A stretch of DNA of 64,000 bases from Desulfitobacterium chlororespirans DSM 11544 (GCF_900143285.1 NZ_FRDN01000003.1:558001-622000); one strand, 5' to 3'. Counted from the stretch's first letter, positions 34,297-43,662 are shown. Notes: generated by a model from the letters alone, not told the origin. Numbers and translations: made by a program.

Positions 34297-34326
34297 GCAA
34301 AACCCGGTCCCATTCGGAACCGGGTT
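34297..34326 (-). terminator. Terminator-like hairpin after the GcvT-like gene
   Basis: AACCCGGT pairs with ACCGGGTT followed by TTTGCG on the minus strand. The short T-run suggests partial termination before the cyclodeaminase-like gene. Confidence 0.55.
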
Positions 34327-34344
34327 CAAGTTATTTGCCGTAAT

Positions 34345-35754
34345 CTAATTATGACGGGGTATTTCCTCCACATCCTTATTCTCGTTTCTGATGAAATCTC
34401 CATTATAGGGGAATCTGGCCACCTTGACGCGGATATTCATCTGCCGGGTCCCCGGAGTACCCCAAATCAGAGTCAATTCGGTACCCTCTTTGGCATAGGC
34501 CGGATCAATGAAACCCAGCGAAATCATGCTGTTGTAGTGATAAGAAACGATTCGGCCGGAGCTGATGCCGATATCTTTACCGTTGTAAAGAACACGGTCG
34601 GCACGATAAGCCGCCTCACCTCTGAAAGTATTGCTTGTGAACACCCCTTCCGACTCAGCCCCTATGCTTTCGCAGGCTTCTTCACCGGGTTTGAACTGGG
34701 TTGCAAACACCGCGCCTACGTCATCACCACTCCATTCCAGGGTTACAGCAGTACGGGGAGGGTTATCGGCTATCTTCTCCAGGGCTTTGCGGCCTCTGAA
34801 CTCGTGGTTGAATTTGACCAGGAACCCCCAGCCCACATCATAAGGAGTCACAAAACGGGCTTGCAGCTCCTCACCCACGCTTCCTACCAGCTTGCGGTTG
34901 AGGTTGTACATAGAATATTGAGGGTTGGCCAGCATATACTTGGCCATATCCTCCCCTGATTCGAACCAGGGAAGAGGATAATGAAGATGGATATTGGGGA
35001 ACCCGGCTTCTGTATGATTAAACAGGTTATAGGCATGCATTCCTAACTTCCGTGCACCGAACTTCTGACCGCTGTTCCAGACTTTACGATATACTTCGTC
35101 AAATTCAGCCATGGGTCCATGGATTTCATATGCAAGGTTCCCTGACATGCCGAGACGGATAATTTCCACTTCTTTTCCGTCCATGACCGCCTTGCGGTGG
35201 GTGGCAAACTTGATATCATGAAGATCCGCCGCAAAGGCATCCTCCAGAATTTCCAAAGATCGTTCACCGGCAATCTGAATGAAGTATTCAGTCCCGCTCA
35301 GATCTTCACCAGCCACATTCATCCCACTGGTTTTCAAAAAGTAATCGATCGGGGGATTCAGCCAATAGGTACGGTATCTGTCTTCACCAATCCGAATCAC
35401 AACACCGTCCGTTAAAACCTGGCCTTGCTCATTGCAGATGACCGCATGCCTTAATCCTTTGGTGGTCAAATTGGTAAAATCATTCACACAGATCGAGTTT
35501 AAGAACTTAACCGCATCCGGTCCAACCACATCATAAATAGGACTGATCATCAGCGTTGTGCCAATCCAGGCACTCTTTCTGTAACCATCGATTTCATAGT
35601 CGACACCGCCGAATTCATAAGGTACAAGAAGGCCGGGCGCCATCTGGAACAGCAGGGTTGCTGTTTCCAGGGCCGGGCTGAACTGATGATAAATAGCGGG
35701 ACTCTCATTGCCGGTAACCACTTGAAATTGTGCTCTTTGGTCGTCTGAACTCAT
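34345..35754 (-). CDS. GcvT-like tetrahydrofolate methyltransferase (O-/N-demethylase type)
   Basis: The 469-residue protein is a stand-alone aminomethyltransferase-fold enzyme. It resembles the LigM/DesA type, which moves a methyl group from methoxy-aromatics to tetrahydrofolate, more than the GcvT of the glycine cleavage system. Landmarks are YEIDGYRKSAWIGTTLMISP, CVNDFTNLTTKGLRHAVICN, the GMSGNLAYEIHGPM loop and RGRKALEKIA. Methyl donors could be methoxy-aromatic or methylamine-like compounds; sequence does not decide. AAGGGGGT precedes the ATG at 35754. A PucR regulator stands upstream and a folate cyclodeaminase-like gene downstream. Confidence 0.85.
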   Translation of the reverse strand: MSSDDQRAQFQVVTGNESPAIYHQFSPALETATLLFQMAPGLLVPYEFGGVDYEIDGYRKSAWIGTTLMISPIYDVVGPDAVKFLNSICVNDFTNLTTKGLRHAVICNEQGQVLTDGVVIRIGEDRYRTYWLNPPIDYFLKTSGMNVAGEDLSGTEYFIQIAGERSLEILEDAFAADLHDIKFATHRKAVMDGKEVEIIRLGMSGNLAYEIHGPMAEFDEVYRKVWNSGQKFGARKLGMHAYNLFNHTEAGFPNIHLHYPLPWFESGEDMAKYMLANPQYSMYNLNRKLVGSVGEELQARFVTPYDVGWGFLVKFNHEFRGRKALEKIADNPPRTAVTLEWSGDDVGAVFATQFKPGEEACESIGAESEGVFTSNTFRGEAAYRADRVLYNGKDIGISSGRIVSYHYNSMISLGFIDPAYAKEGTELTLIWGTPGTRQMNIRVKVARFPYNGDFIRNENKDVEEIPRHN

Positions 35755-35896
35755 GTTAAGTACCCCCTTTTTCACACTTCATTGTTTTTTAGCGCTTTCT
35801 GCTTATTTCTAACTATAGATAGCAACAAGGCTCCAAACAATGTGCCGGCGGTACTAAAACAAGGGCTTCAATTTGTCCTCCCGGTACAATCCTTCA

Positions 35897-37453
35897 TCAA
35901 TCAGGAGCTTTCTTTTCCAATCCATCCAGATATTCCAGGATCAGACAGGATAAGATCCCCTGCAGGCGGATCAGCGGCGAATTTAAATCCAGGCCGCTGA
36001 TCTGCTCAATTTTGCTTAGACGGTAAACCAGAGTATTGCGATGAATATGCAGCTCCTGAGAGGCGGCAAGCAGACTTTTTTCTTGCAGCAGGTAAACCTT
36101 CAGGGTCTGCAGCAGGCTGCCCTTATTCTGCTGATCATGCTCGGCGATCCGCAGCACCGCATCGTGGCATAAGGAGCGCAGATTAAAAATACGGCTGCCT
36201 TCACTGAAAAGATGTTCCAGCATCATATCCTCATAGAAGTAAAGGGCTTCCTTAGGATATTTCCAGCTGCCGATTTCCAGAGCTGCATTGGCAAGCTTGT
36301 ATTCCTCGCCCAGCATGTCAAAATCATGAAAGGTTTTGCTGACGCCGCAGCCGGCATTTTCATTCTTAAGATGTTTTTTCAGTTCAGTAAAACGATGTTT
36401 GTCTGTTTCCGGATCCTTGGCGCAGCGGATGACCAGGAGCAGCACCTCATTCAGATCCAGGGAAACATAGTGGGGGAAGATGCTTTCATAGATTTTCCGG
36501 TTATGACCGGCCGTGCCGTCCGCCAGTTCGGCGGCAGTCAAAGGGATTTTCAGAAGCCGGTAATCCTCTTGGTCGGTCCAGCCGATGTGGGCAAAATTGG
36601 TTTTCAGGATAGCTCCATCAATTTTTTGACCATGAAGCAGATTGCTGATAGTACTGCGAATCGCAGACAGGTAACGGGAGGATGCCTTGTGCTGTTTCCT
36701 GACCTCTGCGGTCAGCAGCTTTGCCACATGGTCGACAAGACCTGCCTGCAGGGGGCTCAGGGGTGTGTACGCCTCACTGACGGTAAACGTGGCAATCCTC
36801 ACTTCCTGATCAAAATAGTTGGTGCAGATGATCTTCGCATAGTTTTCGCCTACATTGACAAATTCCGCTTTTCGGGAAGTATTGAGGAGGTTGGTCAGCT
36901 TTTTTCGCTTCATAAGCAAGAGCAGTTCTGAACTTGATCGTCCTGATTCCACGGTCTCTTGCCAGGCTCGATCTGTCTCCGGGTGGGCAAAATTATCGCA
37001 GGCTGCGACTAAACATAAGGCAGCATCGGTGATAAAGGTCGGATTAGCAAAGAATCTTGCACAGATATTCAGCAATGTATTCAAGGGCTCTTTACCTAAA
37101 ACGGCCTCCAGCAATTCAGACTCCAAGCGGTTGTAATGCTGGAAAATATCCTGAAGCCTTTCAAAGACTTCATTCAATTCAACTTCGGAGTCCAGCATCA
37201 GGGCCTTCACCCCATGCTCCTCCAGCCATCGGTCTGTGGTTTCATCCCTACCGATACATACGGCATAGCAAGGAGGTTTGATCAGCGCTTGTAACTTATC
37301 CCACGTACCGATGTACACAGACTCAGACAGGAATGTTTCCTGTCTGTCTAAAAATCGCACATCCGCGACCCCTAACCCATGCACATCCGAATCATAAAGC
37401 CTTGGGGCATAATCAGCTAAGTGATAAGCAAATACCGCTAAATTAAGCTTCAT
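35897..37453 (-). CDS. PucR family transcriptional regulator
   Basis: The 518-residue protein ends with the PucR helix-turn-helix (LQEKSLLAASQELHIHRNTLVYRLSKIEQISG). It has a central GGDEF-like regulatory region (SLDLNEVLLLVIRCAKD) and an N-terminal sensor part that could bind a purine-like or catabolic ligand. Such regulators usually activate neighbouring catabolic genes. Here the GcvT-like gene follows 142 bases downstream on the same strand, so it is the likely target. AAGGGCGGTGG precedes the ATG. Confidence 0.9.
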   Translation of the reverse strand: MKLNLAVFAYHLADYAPRLYDSDVHGLGVADVRFLDRQETFLSESVYIGTWDKLQALIKPPCYAVCIGRDETTDRWLEEHGVKALMLDSEVELNEVFERLQDIFQHYNRLESELLEAVLGKEPLNTLLNICARFFANPTFITDAALCLVAACDNFAHPETDRAWQETVESGRSSSELLLLMKRKKLTNLLNTSRKAEFVNVGENYAKIICTNYFDQEVRIATFTVSEAYTPLSPLQAGLVDHVAKLLTAEVRKQHKASSRYLSAIRSTISNLLHGQKIDGAILKTNFAHIGWTDQEDYRLLKIPLTAAELADGTAGHNRKIYESIFPHYVSLDLNEVLLLVIRCAKDPETDKHRFTELKKHLKNENAGCGVSKTFHDFDMLGEEYKLANAALEIGSWKYPKEALYFYEDMMLEHLFSEGSRIFNLRSLCHDAVLRIAEHDQQNKGSLLQTLKVYLLQEKSLLAASQELHIHRNTLVYRLSKIEQISGLDLNSPLIRLQGILSCLILEYLDGLEKKAPD

Positions 37454-37476
37454 AATCCACCGCCCTTCACAACAAC

Positions 37477-37995
37477 TCAGTTGTTCTGCTGTTGAGCCTT
37501 AACGCAATAAACCAAGTGGGGCATATCCACACCCCGGTAATGTTTAACCATCTCATCGATGCAGGTCATGCCATTCCGTTTGGCCACGTTTTGGGAGGGA
37601 ATATTGCTGTCACGAATGATTGAATACACTTCCTGAGCCCCCAGCTCCTTAAAAGCGTATTCCTTACAGGCGATTGCCGCTTCGGTGGCGTAGCCTTGGT
37701 GCCAGCTCTCTTTCTGGAACAGATAACCCACTTCCAGGACTTGACCACTCTTATACCCCTGCATCGTCAAGCCGCACTGGCCGATCATTTCTCCGCTTTC
37801 CTTCAAAACAACTGCCCAGAGACCAAACCCATCTTTGCGGTAACGCTCGATCTGCCTGTCCAACCATACTTGAGATTCAATCAGACTGAAGGCTCCCTCA
37901 TAGGCATACATCACCTCGTCATCCTGAAGAATCTTGTAAAGCGTCGGGAAATCCTCCTGGGTCATTAAAATCAATCTTGCCGTTTCTAAAATCAT
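37477..37995 (-). CDS. GNAT family N-acetyltransferase (RimJ/RimL-like)
   Basis: The protein (172 residues) begins MILETARLILMTQEDFPTLY, the usual RimJ/RimL opening. The acetyl-CoA loop is QKESWHQGYATEAAIACKEY and the C-terminal part is RDSNIPSQNVAKRNGM. It would acetylate an amine, often a protein N-terminus or an antibiotic. Nothing nearby fixes the substrate. It lies 23 bases in front of the PucR gene on the same strand. Confidence 0.9.
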   Translation of the reverse strand: MILETARLILMTQEDFPTLYKILQDDEVMYAYEGAFSLIESQVWLDRQIERYRKDGFGLWAVVLKESGEMIGQCGLTMQGYKSGQVLEVGYLFQKESWHQGYATEAAIACKEYAFKELGAQEVYSIIRDSNIPSQNVAKRNGMTCIDEMVKHYRGVDMPHLVYCVKAQQQNN

Positions 37996-38237
37996 AAGGC
38001 GTTTAACCTTTCTTTATTTAATTTTGATTCTCCCTCGGTACGAATCGACAAACGTTACTATACGTCATCCCAATTATACTCCCAACATGCCTTGAAGATA
38101 TAAAAAAGATACCGCTTAAGCCTGATGGCCCTTGGCGGCAGCGTATCTTATATCGGGTCCAAAATTTAGCTGTCCAGTGGCTTATTTCAAAAGATTCACT
38201 GTGTTCCGGCCTTTGTAGAATATATCTTAAAGAATAT

Positions 38238-38507
38238 TCACCTTCCATCGTTGATTCTCTCTTTCACCCTTGAAAAAACTTCATTGTGGGTATAACGACT
38301 AACCGTTGAATCCGCCTGTTTATCCGCTTCATCAAGTTTCAGCTCAATATCATCAGTTAATTCCGCATATTTCTCCAGACTTAACACGACCATTGAGCCA
38401 TAACCGTTTTTCGTCAAATAAACAGGCTCCCCCTCTTTAACAACTATATTTTCTATTTCTGGAAACTTATTTCTTAAATCTGAAACAGATCTAATATGAA
38501 TTATACT
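38238..38507 (-). pseudogene. Phd/YefM-type antitoxin gene without a start codon, with toxin remnant
   Basis: The minus-strand frame reads IIHIRSVSDLRNKFPEIENI, VYLTKNGYGSMVVLSLEKYA and ends KERINDGR, which is the Phd/YefM antitoxin pattern. The frame begins after a TAA at 38510-38508 with no ATG, GTG or TTG in place, so the start is lost or is a rare ATA/ATT. Downstream an ATG at 38248 overlaps the stop in the usual toxin position. It reads MEGEYSLRYI, like the start of a RelE/ParE toxin, then becomes unrelated. The locus therefore looks decayed. Confidence 0.7.
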
Positions 38508-38724
38508 TTAGCATAGTCCTATCATAATAATATTATTATTTTATCTTAACTTCAGTAAAAGCTATGATAATTTTAGACTATGTCCTTTTTAATCATTCAA
38601 CTTCTCTTACTCTCAGTGGATTTTTCAGTATCTCCGTAATGTTCACCGTAGATATCCTTAGATGCAGCTCAAATGTTGCCTTGATATACTATTTGGGATG
38701 CAAGCAGCCTTGGCGGCAGTCTAT

Positions 38725-40068
38725 CTATCCTTGCAAGCTCTTCCTTACTCCGAGCCAGAGAATGAGTCCTACTATACAGGTGAGCCCCTCGGAAATTGTC
38801 ATAGCCCAAATAACACCCTTTACGGCAAATAGTAAATTCCCGAAAATCAAAATAGGAATAAACACAATCCCCCTTATCATGGACATAACAGTAGCTTGCA
38901 CAGCTGTTCCGAATGCTTGAAAGACGCCTGTAAAAAGTGCGGCTAGACTGGCAAAGACAGTGGAGCAAAGCTGTGCGAAGAGAATGGTTTGACCAATGGC
39001 GATGACCTCAGAATCAATACTAAAGATGCCAATGACCTGTGCCCTGAGTACAAAAAGAATTGCGGACAAACCCAATATGATACTCAACATATATACCACG
39101 GTCGTTCTGATAATTTCCATGAGACGCTCTTGATTTTTTGCTGAATAGGCATAGGCAATCAATGGCACAGCCCCCATTGAAAAGCTCATGCCTACAAAGT
39201 CCACAATTTGAATAACTCTTTGGGAGATACCAAATCCCGCAACAACATTGTCACCATAGAGAATGGAGTAATTATTGAAGAGCAAACTGGTAATGACCAT
39301 AAAACCATCAAGCAGAAAAGCAGAAATACCAACTTTAAAAATAGTTTTATACATCTCTTTAGTAGGCTTGAACTCTTTGATCGACACACTCTGAACCGTG
39401 CTTTTCTTTTGCAGATAATAAATAAACCAAGCAACAGAGACCATGTTGCCAATAACAGATGCCAGTGCGGAACCCATGACGTTCATGTGAAGAACAAAAA
39501 TGAAAATAGGGTTAAGTATGATGTTGATGATAATGCCGGATATCATACCGATCATAGAGGCAGTGGCTGCTCCCTCAGCGCGAACCGTTTCCTCCAGCGA
39601 AAAATTGGCAATAACGAATGGAGCACCCATAATAAACACCCAAATAAAATTCTTTGTGTACAGCAATGTGTCACACTTTGCTCCTAGAAGCTGCAAAAGC
39701 GGTGAGATCAGCGGCAGGCATATCGCCATAAAGATGATACCGGCGAGTAGTGATGACCAGAGGTTTACAGAACAAACCTTTTGGGCGCTGTCGGTATTGT
39801 CCTCACCCAAAAGTCTCGATATATAAGTTCCGGCACCCACTCCAAACAAATGACCAAAGGCCATCAACAGCGATGAAAATGGCAATGCTAAGGTTACTGC
39901 TGCCATCATGGCTGTGTTGTTAAGTTTACCGATAAAAAAGGCATCTGTGATATTGTAAATAAGGGTGGCAATAAAACTCAGCATCATGGGCAGAACCATA
40001 TGCATTATTGCCTTGGAAACAGGTGCTTTTTCCAGATAGTAAAGGGATTCTTGATTTGTATTTTCCAT
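38725..40068 (-). CDS. MATE family multidrug efflux transporter
   Basis: This 447-residue membrane protein has twelve hydrophobic segments in two similar halves, typical of MATE exporters driven by Na+ or H+. Family marks are MLPMMLSFIATLIYNITDAFF near the N-terminus and GAGTYISRLLGEDNTDSAQK near residue 80. AAAGGAG precedes the ATG at 40068; the frame to 40125 adds no domain. It follows a MarR-type gene on the same strand and is its likely target. Confidence 0.93.
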   Translation of the reverse strand: MENTNQESLYYLEKAPVSKAIMHMVLPMMLSFIATLIYNITDAFFIGKLNNTAMMAAVTLALPFSSLLMAFGHLFGVGAGTYISRLLGEDNTDSAQKVCSVNLWSSLLAGIIFMAICLPLISPLLQLLGAKCDTLLYTKNFIWVFIMGAPFVIANFSLEETVRAEGAATASMIGMISGIIINIILNPIFIFVLHMNVMGSALASVIGNMVSVAWFIYYLQKKSTVQSVSIKEFKPTKEMYKTIFKVGISAFLLDGFMVITSLLFNNYSILYGDNVVAGFGISQRVIQIVDFVGMSFSMGAVPLIAYAYSAKNQERLMEIIRTTVVYMLSIILGLSAILFVLRAQVIGIFSIDSEVIAIGQTILFAQLCSTVFASLAALFTGVFQAFGTAVQATVMSMIRGIVFIPILIFGNLLFAVKGVIWAMTISEGLTCIVGLILWLGVRKSLQG

Positions 40069-40181
40069 GTTAAAACTCCTTTCGGGCAATATATCCGCAA
40101 AAATTAGCGCAAAAAAATAAGGCACTGTTTAAAACGGTTGTTTTTCCGCAGCGCCTTTATACCATGCTATCCTAATATGGA

Positions 40182-40811
40182 TTATTCTTCGTCCTGCTTA
40201 TCTAGTGATGGAGCAGGGCGTCCTCCATGACCTCGACTCATTCCGGACCGGGGACCAAATCGCCTATCATCTGGATAATCTCTATCGCTTCCCCAATGGG
40301 GATGTCCGCCCAAATGATCGTCAAATGGATTGCCCCTATGAAGGCGCGGGTCAAAATCTGCTGCAAGCTGTTCATCGCCCAGTTCTGCTTCCAGTGTCGC
40401 GATGATACGGTCAAGATAACCGCTCAAACTCTTTTGTTCTTCTCCACTCAGGCATCCAAAGAGATGATCGAAGCTGAATTCCTCAGCTGACTCAGTTGCC
40501 TCAATTCCCTTTTTGGTAAGCCTGACATTCATGACCCGGCGGTCGCTTTCTGATGGTGTACGTGTAATATACTCGTTTTTCTCCAGTTTGGAAAGAAGCT
40601 CTCCTAAGGATTGTGGTCTCATGTCCAAGAGATACGATAATTCTTTTTGGCTGATTTCCGGCTGCATCTTAAGGATTGCCAACACTCTGCCCTGCCCTCT
40701 GCGCGGATCGCCCATAGGGCCAAAATTCATATGGTTTTGCTGATGATATCGATGAAGTAACCACTCGACACGTGTAAGCTGCATAATTAGGTCAAAGTTC
40801 TTTGTTTCCAT
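40182..40811 (-). CDS. MarR family transcriptional regulator with Asp/His/Arg-rich tail
   Basis: The 209-residue protein is a paralogue of the regulator at 32.8 kb: same MarR core (ISQKELSYLLDMRPQSLGEL, SESDRRVMNVRLTKKG) and the same FGPMGDPRRGQGRVLAIL helix. It has a different tail rich in Asp, His, Arg and Gly (DPRLHRGNPFDDHLGGHPHW and on). GAGGTG precedes the ATG at 40811. It leads the MATE gene in an operon, a standard drug-responsive unit. Confidence 0.92.
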   Translation of the reverse strand: METKNFDLIMQLTRVEWLLHRYHQQNHMNFGPMGDPRRGQGRVLAILKMQPEISQKELSYLLDMRPQSLGELLSKLEKNEYITRTPSESDRRVMNVRLTKKGIEATESAEEFSFDHLFGCLSGEEQKSLSGYLDRIIATLEAELGDEQLAADFDPRLHRGNPFDDHLGGHPHWGSDRDYPDDRRFGPRSGMSRGHGGRPAPSLDKQDEE

Positions 40812-40848
40812 TGTATACACCTCAATATATTTGTATTAAACCCATCAG

Positions 40849-40918
40849 AAGGGACCTTACTATTCATAAGTATAAAAGGTACCTTAGTAATTTGTCAATA
40901 CAATTATGAAGGTACCCT
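40849..40918 (-). promoter_or_regulatory. Operator repeats of the MarR-MATE operon
   Basis: Three related sites, AAGGGACCTTACTA (40849-40862), AAGGTACCTTAGTAA (40876-40890) and AAGGTACCCTT (40909-40919), share a GGTACC-like core and lie in front of the regulator gene. They differ from the palindromes of the paralogue at 33.4 kb. Confidence 0.6.
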
Positions 40919-41065
40919 TTATTTTTTCATCATGTAAAATTCATTTGGGATGGCCTCCGTTATAATTGGATTTTGCCGGCCAACAGTCCTTTCGGACTGT
41001 ACACCGAAACAAATCTATGTTTTTTGAAACTTATGCCGAATCTAATTCAAGAAAATTTAGACAAC

Positions 41066-41081
41066 TGTTACTATTGTAACA
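41066..41081 (+). promoter_or_regulatory. Palindrome upstream of the nitrilase-family gene
   Basis: TGTTACTATTGTAACA is a perfect inverted repeat (TGTTAC/GTAACA, 4-base centre) 60 bases before the start. A related ATTGTAAC also occurs upstream of the Crp/Fnr-type gene at about 42340. The stretch 40919-41141 shows nothing else of note. Confidence 0.5.
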
Positions 41082-41141
41082 TACATAGATAAAACCCTTG
41101 TGCTAATCTAAATCCAAGAAGTGTACAAGGAGGTAATATCA

Positions 41142-42212
41142 ATGATTGAGCAGTATATGGCCTTAGCCATCCAGCCTACCATGCGCGGTGCGGAAAAAAG
41201 GGAGGATATCAAACGGAATATTGCCCATATCTCAGATGTCATCGATGCCGCAGTATGGTTAAGCGGAATTGAAATGCCGGTAAGACTCATTACTATTCCT
41301 GAAGGCGCACTGCAAGGATTTACCGATGAATTATTCGATTGGGATCACCAACACTATGTCGATCATATGGCTATTGATATTCCTGGTGAAGAGACAGAAC
41401 TCCTTGGCAAAAAAGCCAAGGAATACAATGCCTACCTGATAGCTCAGGCCAAAGTGAAGCACCCTGAGTTTCCCGGCCGCTTCTTTAATTCAGCTTTTTT
41501 GATTGATCCGAAAGGCGAAGTCATTCTGCAAAGTTACAAAATGCAGGTTTTCTGCCAGGAGCATTCCACCGTTCCTCATGATGTGTGGGACAAATGGATA
41601 GAGCTTTATGGCTATAAATTAGATTCTTTCTACTCCGTAGCTGACACGGAAATCGGCAGAATCGGCCTCCTGGTATGCCAGGAAGGAGATTACCCTGAGC
41701 CGGCCCGGGGGCTTGCCATGAATGGTGCGGAAATCATCTACCGGTCCAGCGCTCCTGAACCGGCCGCAGCCAACGGCTGGTGGGAACTTCAAAACAGAGC
41801 CCGGGCTTTGGATAATACCTGCTATGTGGTGGCACCTAATGTCGCCACCTATTATCCCTCCCAGGCAGCCGAGCTGTCTGTTGACACCTTTGGCGGCCAA
41901 TCCATGATCGTCAATCATCATGGCGAAGTAATTTCCAACCATAAGTATGGTTCAGGCAGTTCCTATGCCGGAGCGATTATCGATGTTGAGTCCCTGAGAG
42001 AATACCGCGAACGCTCCCTCTTCGGCAACTGGATGAAGGACTTGCGTACTGAGCAATTTAAGCTCATTTACGAAGAACCCCTCTTTGCCAAGAACCTTTG
42101 CCTGGATCGCGCTCCCCTCAAACACAAAGACACTCACGAAATTTACCGTCAGCATATCAGACAATTAATCGAACGCGGCATCTGGGTCGAATCCGCTCGT
42201 TCTAAAAAGTAG
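41142..42212 (+). CDS. Carbon-nitrogen hydrolase (nitrilase superfamily amidase)
   Basis: The 356-residue protein has the catalytic triad of the superfamily: Glu54 (IPEGALQGF), Lys133 (QSYKMQ) and Cys179 (GLLVCQEGDYPEPARG). It would hydrolyse an amide, nitrile or N-carbamoyl compound. Next to hydantoin-type genes, an N-carbamoyl-amino-acid or similar amidase is plausible but not proven. AAGGAGG precedes the ATG at 42 bases past an inverted repeat; the frame to 41121 has no ribosome site. A strong terminator closes the unit. Confidence 0.92.
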   Translation: MIEQYMALAIQPTMRGAEKREDIKRNIAHISDVIDAAVWLSGIEMPVRLITIPEGALQGFTDELFDWDHQHYVDHMAIDIPGEETELLGKKAKEYNAYLIAQAKVKHPEFPGRFFNSAFLIDPKGEVILQSYKMQVFCQEHSTVPHDVWDKWIELYGYKLDSFYSVADTEIGRIGLLVCQEGDYPEPARGLAMNGAEIIYRSSAPEPAAANGWWELQNRARALDNTCYVVAPNVATYYPSQAAELSVDTFGGQSMIVNHHGEVISNHKYGSGSSYAGAIIDVESLREYRERSLFGNWMKDLRTEQFKLIYEEPLFAKNLCLDRAPLKHKDTHEIYRQHIRQLIERGIWVESARSKK

Positions 42213-42246
42213 CCAGTGCTCTCCGTTATGACTCTATAAACTTAAA

Positions 42247-42297
42247 GGAGGATAGCTTCGGGGCAAATCCCGAAACTATCCTCCCTTTATATTTTTT
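42247..42297 (+). terminator. Intrinsic terminator after the nitrilase-family gene
   Basis: GGAGGATAG-TTCGGG pairs with CCCGAA-CTATCCTCC, followed by a T-rich run. Confidence 0.85.
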
Positions 42298-42369
42298 CTA
42301 AGAATTAACCTTCTGCTTCCCATTATTATTGTACAATATGATTGTAACGCAATGATTGGGGGTACGATC

Positions 42370-43050
42370 ATGAATTACATCATTCCCAATATCTATTCTC
42401 AGCCCACGGATACAAACCTGTGGAATATCCTCTTAAGCAGTGGGATACCAAGGCATTATCAAAAAGGAGAATTTGTCTTCGAGAAGGATCAACCCAGCAA
42501 CGGACTTATTTGCCTAAAGAAAGGCAAAGTTAAAGTCTCCAGCTTTTTCTCCGAGGGAGGTGAAAAAATCTTCGGCATCCTTGTTGCCCCTGCGCTGTTC
42601 GGGGAAACAGAAACCCTGGACCAAGGCCCGCGCATGGTTTCCGCAACCGCTCTCACCCATGTTGAAATCGTCGCCATTTCCGGGAATAAGACGAAGGAGC
42701 TTATCTATACCTATCCGGACATTGCTCTATCGATTATTCAATCCATCGGCGTTAAATTAAGGTGGACTACCTTACAAGCTGAAGATTTATCCACGCAAAA
42801 AATCGAGTACCGGCTGGCCAGATTATTGCTGGATTTCAAACACTATGGTATCTTTACCAGTAAAAACAACGATAACTGCCTGATGATTACCCATGAGGAA
42901 TTGGCCCATTTTATTGGCACAGCACGTTCCAGGGTAACGACCTATCTTAACGAATTTGCCCATAAAGGCCTGATCCAGCTTAGACGAGGAGAAATACGCA
43001 TTCTGGATACAGCGGGGCTCAACAAGTATGCTCATAAGAGTCAGACATAA
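42370..43050 (+). CDS. Crp/Fnr family transcriptional regulator (CprK-like)
   Basis: The 226-residue protein has a cyclic-nucleotide-type sensor domain (KGEFVFEKDQPSNGLICLKKGKV) and a C-terminal Crp helix-turn-helix (THEELAHFIGTARSRVTTYL). It has no N-terminal cysteine cluster, so it is not an oxygen-sensing Fnr. The layout recalls CprK, which senses chlorinated aromatics in dehalorespirers, but no reductive dehalogenase is in the window. The ATG at 42370 has GGGGGT in front and an earlier one at 42352 does not. It sits between the nitrilase-like and DUF3830 genes and probably controls this catabolic set. Confidence 0.9.
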   Translation: MNYIIPNIYSQPTDTNLWNILLSSGIPRHYQKGEFVFEKDQPSNGLICLKKGKVKVSSFFSEGGEKIFGILVAPALFGETETLDQGPRMVSATALTHVEIVAISGNKTKELIYTYPDIALSIIQSIGVKLRWTTLQAEDLSTQKIEYRLARLLLDFKHYGIFTSKNNDNCLMITHEELAHFIGTARSRVTTYLNEFAHKGLIQLRRGEIRILDTAGLNKYAHKSQT

Positions 43051-43138
43051 CCAGAGGGTCCCTGATGGTCGGAGAATGATATTGAAAAAATGAGGATGTT
43101 GTAGTAACCTTATCTTTATTTATGGAGGTCGATAAGTT

Positions 43139-43570
43139 ATGAATTTGGTAAAGATTACTGCCGGTGGATTTCACTTCGTGGCACGCTTTGAGGAAAAAGA
43201 CGCCCCCCAAACTTGTGCGGCATTCAAAAAGCTTCTGCCCTTCCAAAACAAGCTCATCCATGTCCGCTGGAGCGGTGAGGCCGTTTGGGTTCCCTTAGGC
43301 GATTTCAAATTAGGGGTGGGCTATGAAAACCCTACCAGCCATCCTGCCAAAGGGGAGATCCTTTTATATCCGGGTGATATCAGTGAAACAGAGATTTTCA
43401 TCCCTTATGGAGGGTCTTGTTTTTCAAGTAAAATAGGGCAATTAGCCGGAAACCATTTCTTAACGATCATCGAAGGGCATGAAAACTTGGGGAAATTAGG
43501 CCAAATTGTTCTCTGGCAAGGGGCCCAGGACATACTCGTTGAAGATTATCCCACTGCTGGAATCCATTAA
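43139..43570 (+). CDS. DUF3830 family protein
   Basis: The 143-residue protein matches the DUF3830 family, a small beta-rich cyclophilin-like fold often found with ureide, hydantoin and aromatic catabolic genes. Landmarks are VRWSGEAVWVPLGDF, NPTSHPAKGEILLYPG and IPYGGSCFSSKIGQLAGNHF. The function is unknown. TGGAGGTC precedes the ATG. It stands 174 bases in front of the decarboxylase-like gene on the same strand. Confidence 0.85.
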   Translation: MNLVKITAGGFHFVARFEEKDAPQTCAAFKKLLPFQNKLIHVRWSGEAVWVPLGDFKLGVGYENPTSHPAKGEILLYPGDISETEIFIPYGGSCFSSKIGQLAGNHFLTIIEGHENLGKLGQIVLWQGAQDILVEDYPTAGIH

Positions 43571-43662
43571 GGCAAATGGCGAAAAAGCTTACAGAAAATA
43601 TTCAGAAACATCAAAAACAAAAGAGGATTTCGAAAAGAAACGGCGAAAACATATATCAAATA

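Noticed and set aside
38018-38248. 76-codon minus-strand frame as an intact gene
   Set aside because: Only the first ten residues look like a toxin of the RelE/ParE type; the rest has no coding character. It is treated as a remnant.
42370-43050. Crp/Fnr gene as a sign of a reductive dehalogenase cluster
   Set aside because: No dehalogenase, anchor or maturation gene is in the window. The gene fits equally well as a regulator of the neighbouring amide catabolism.
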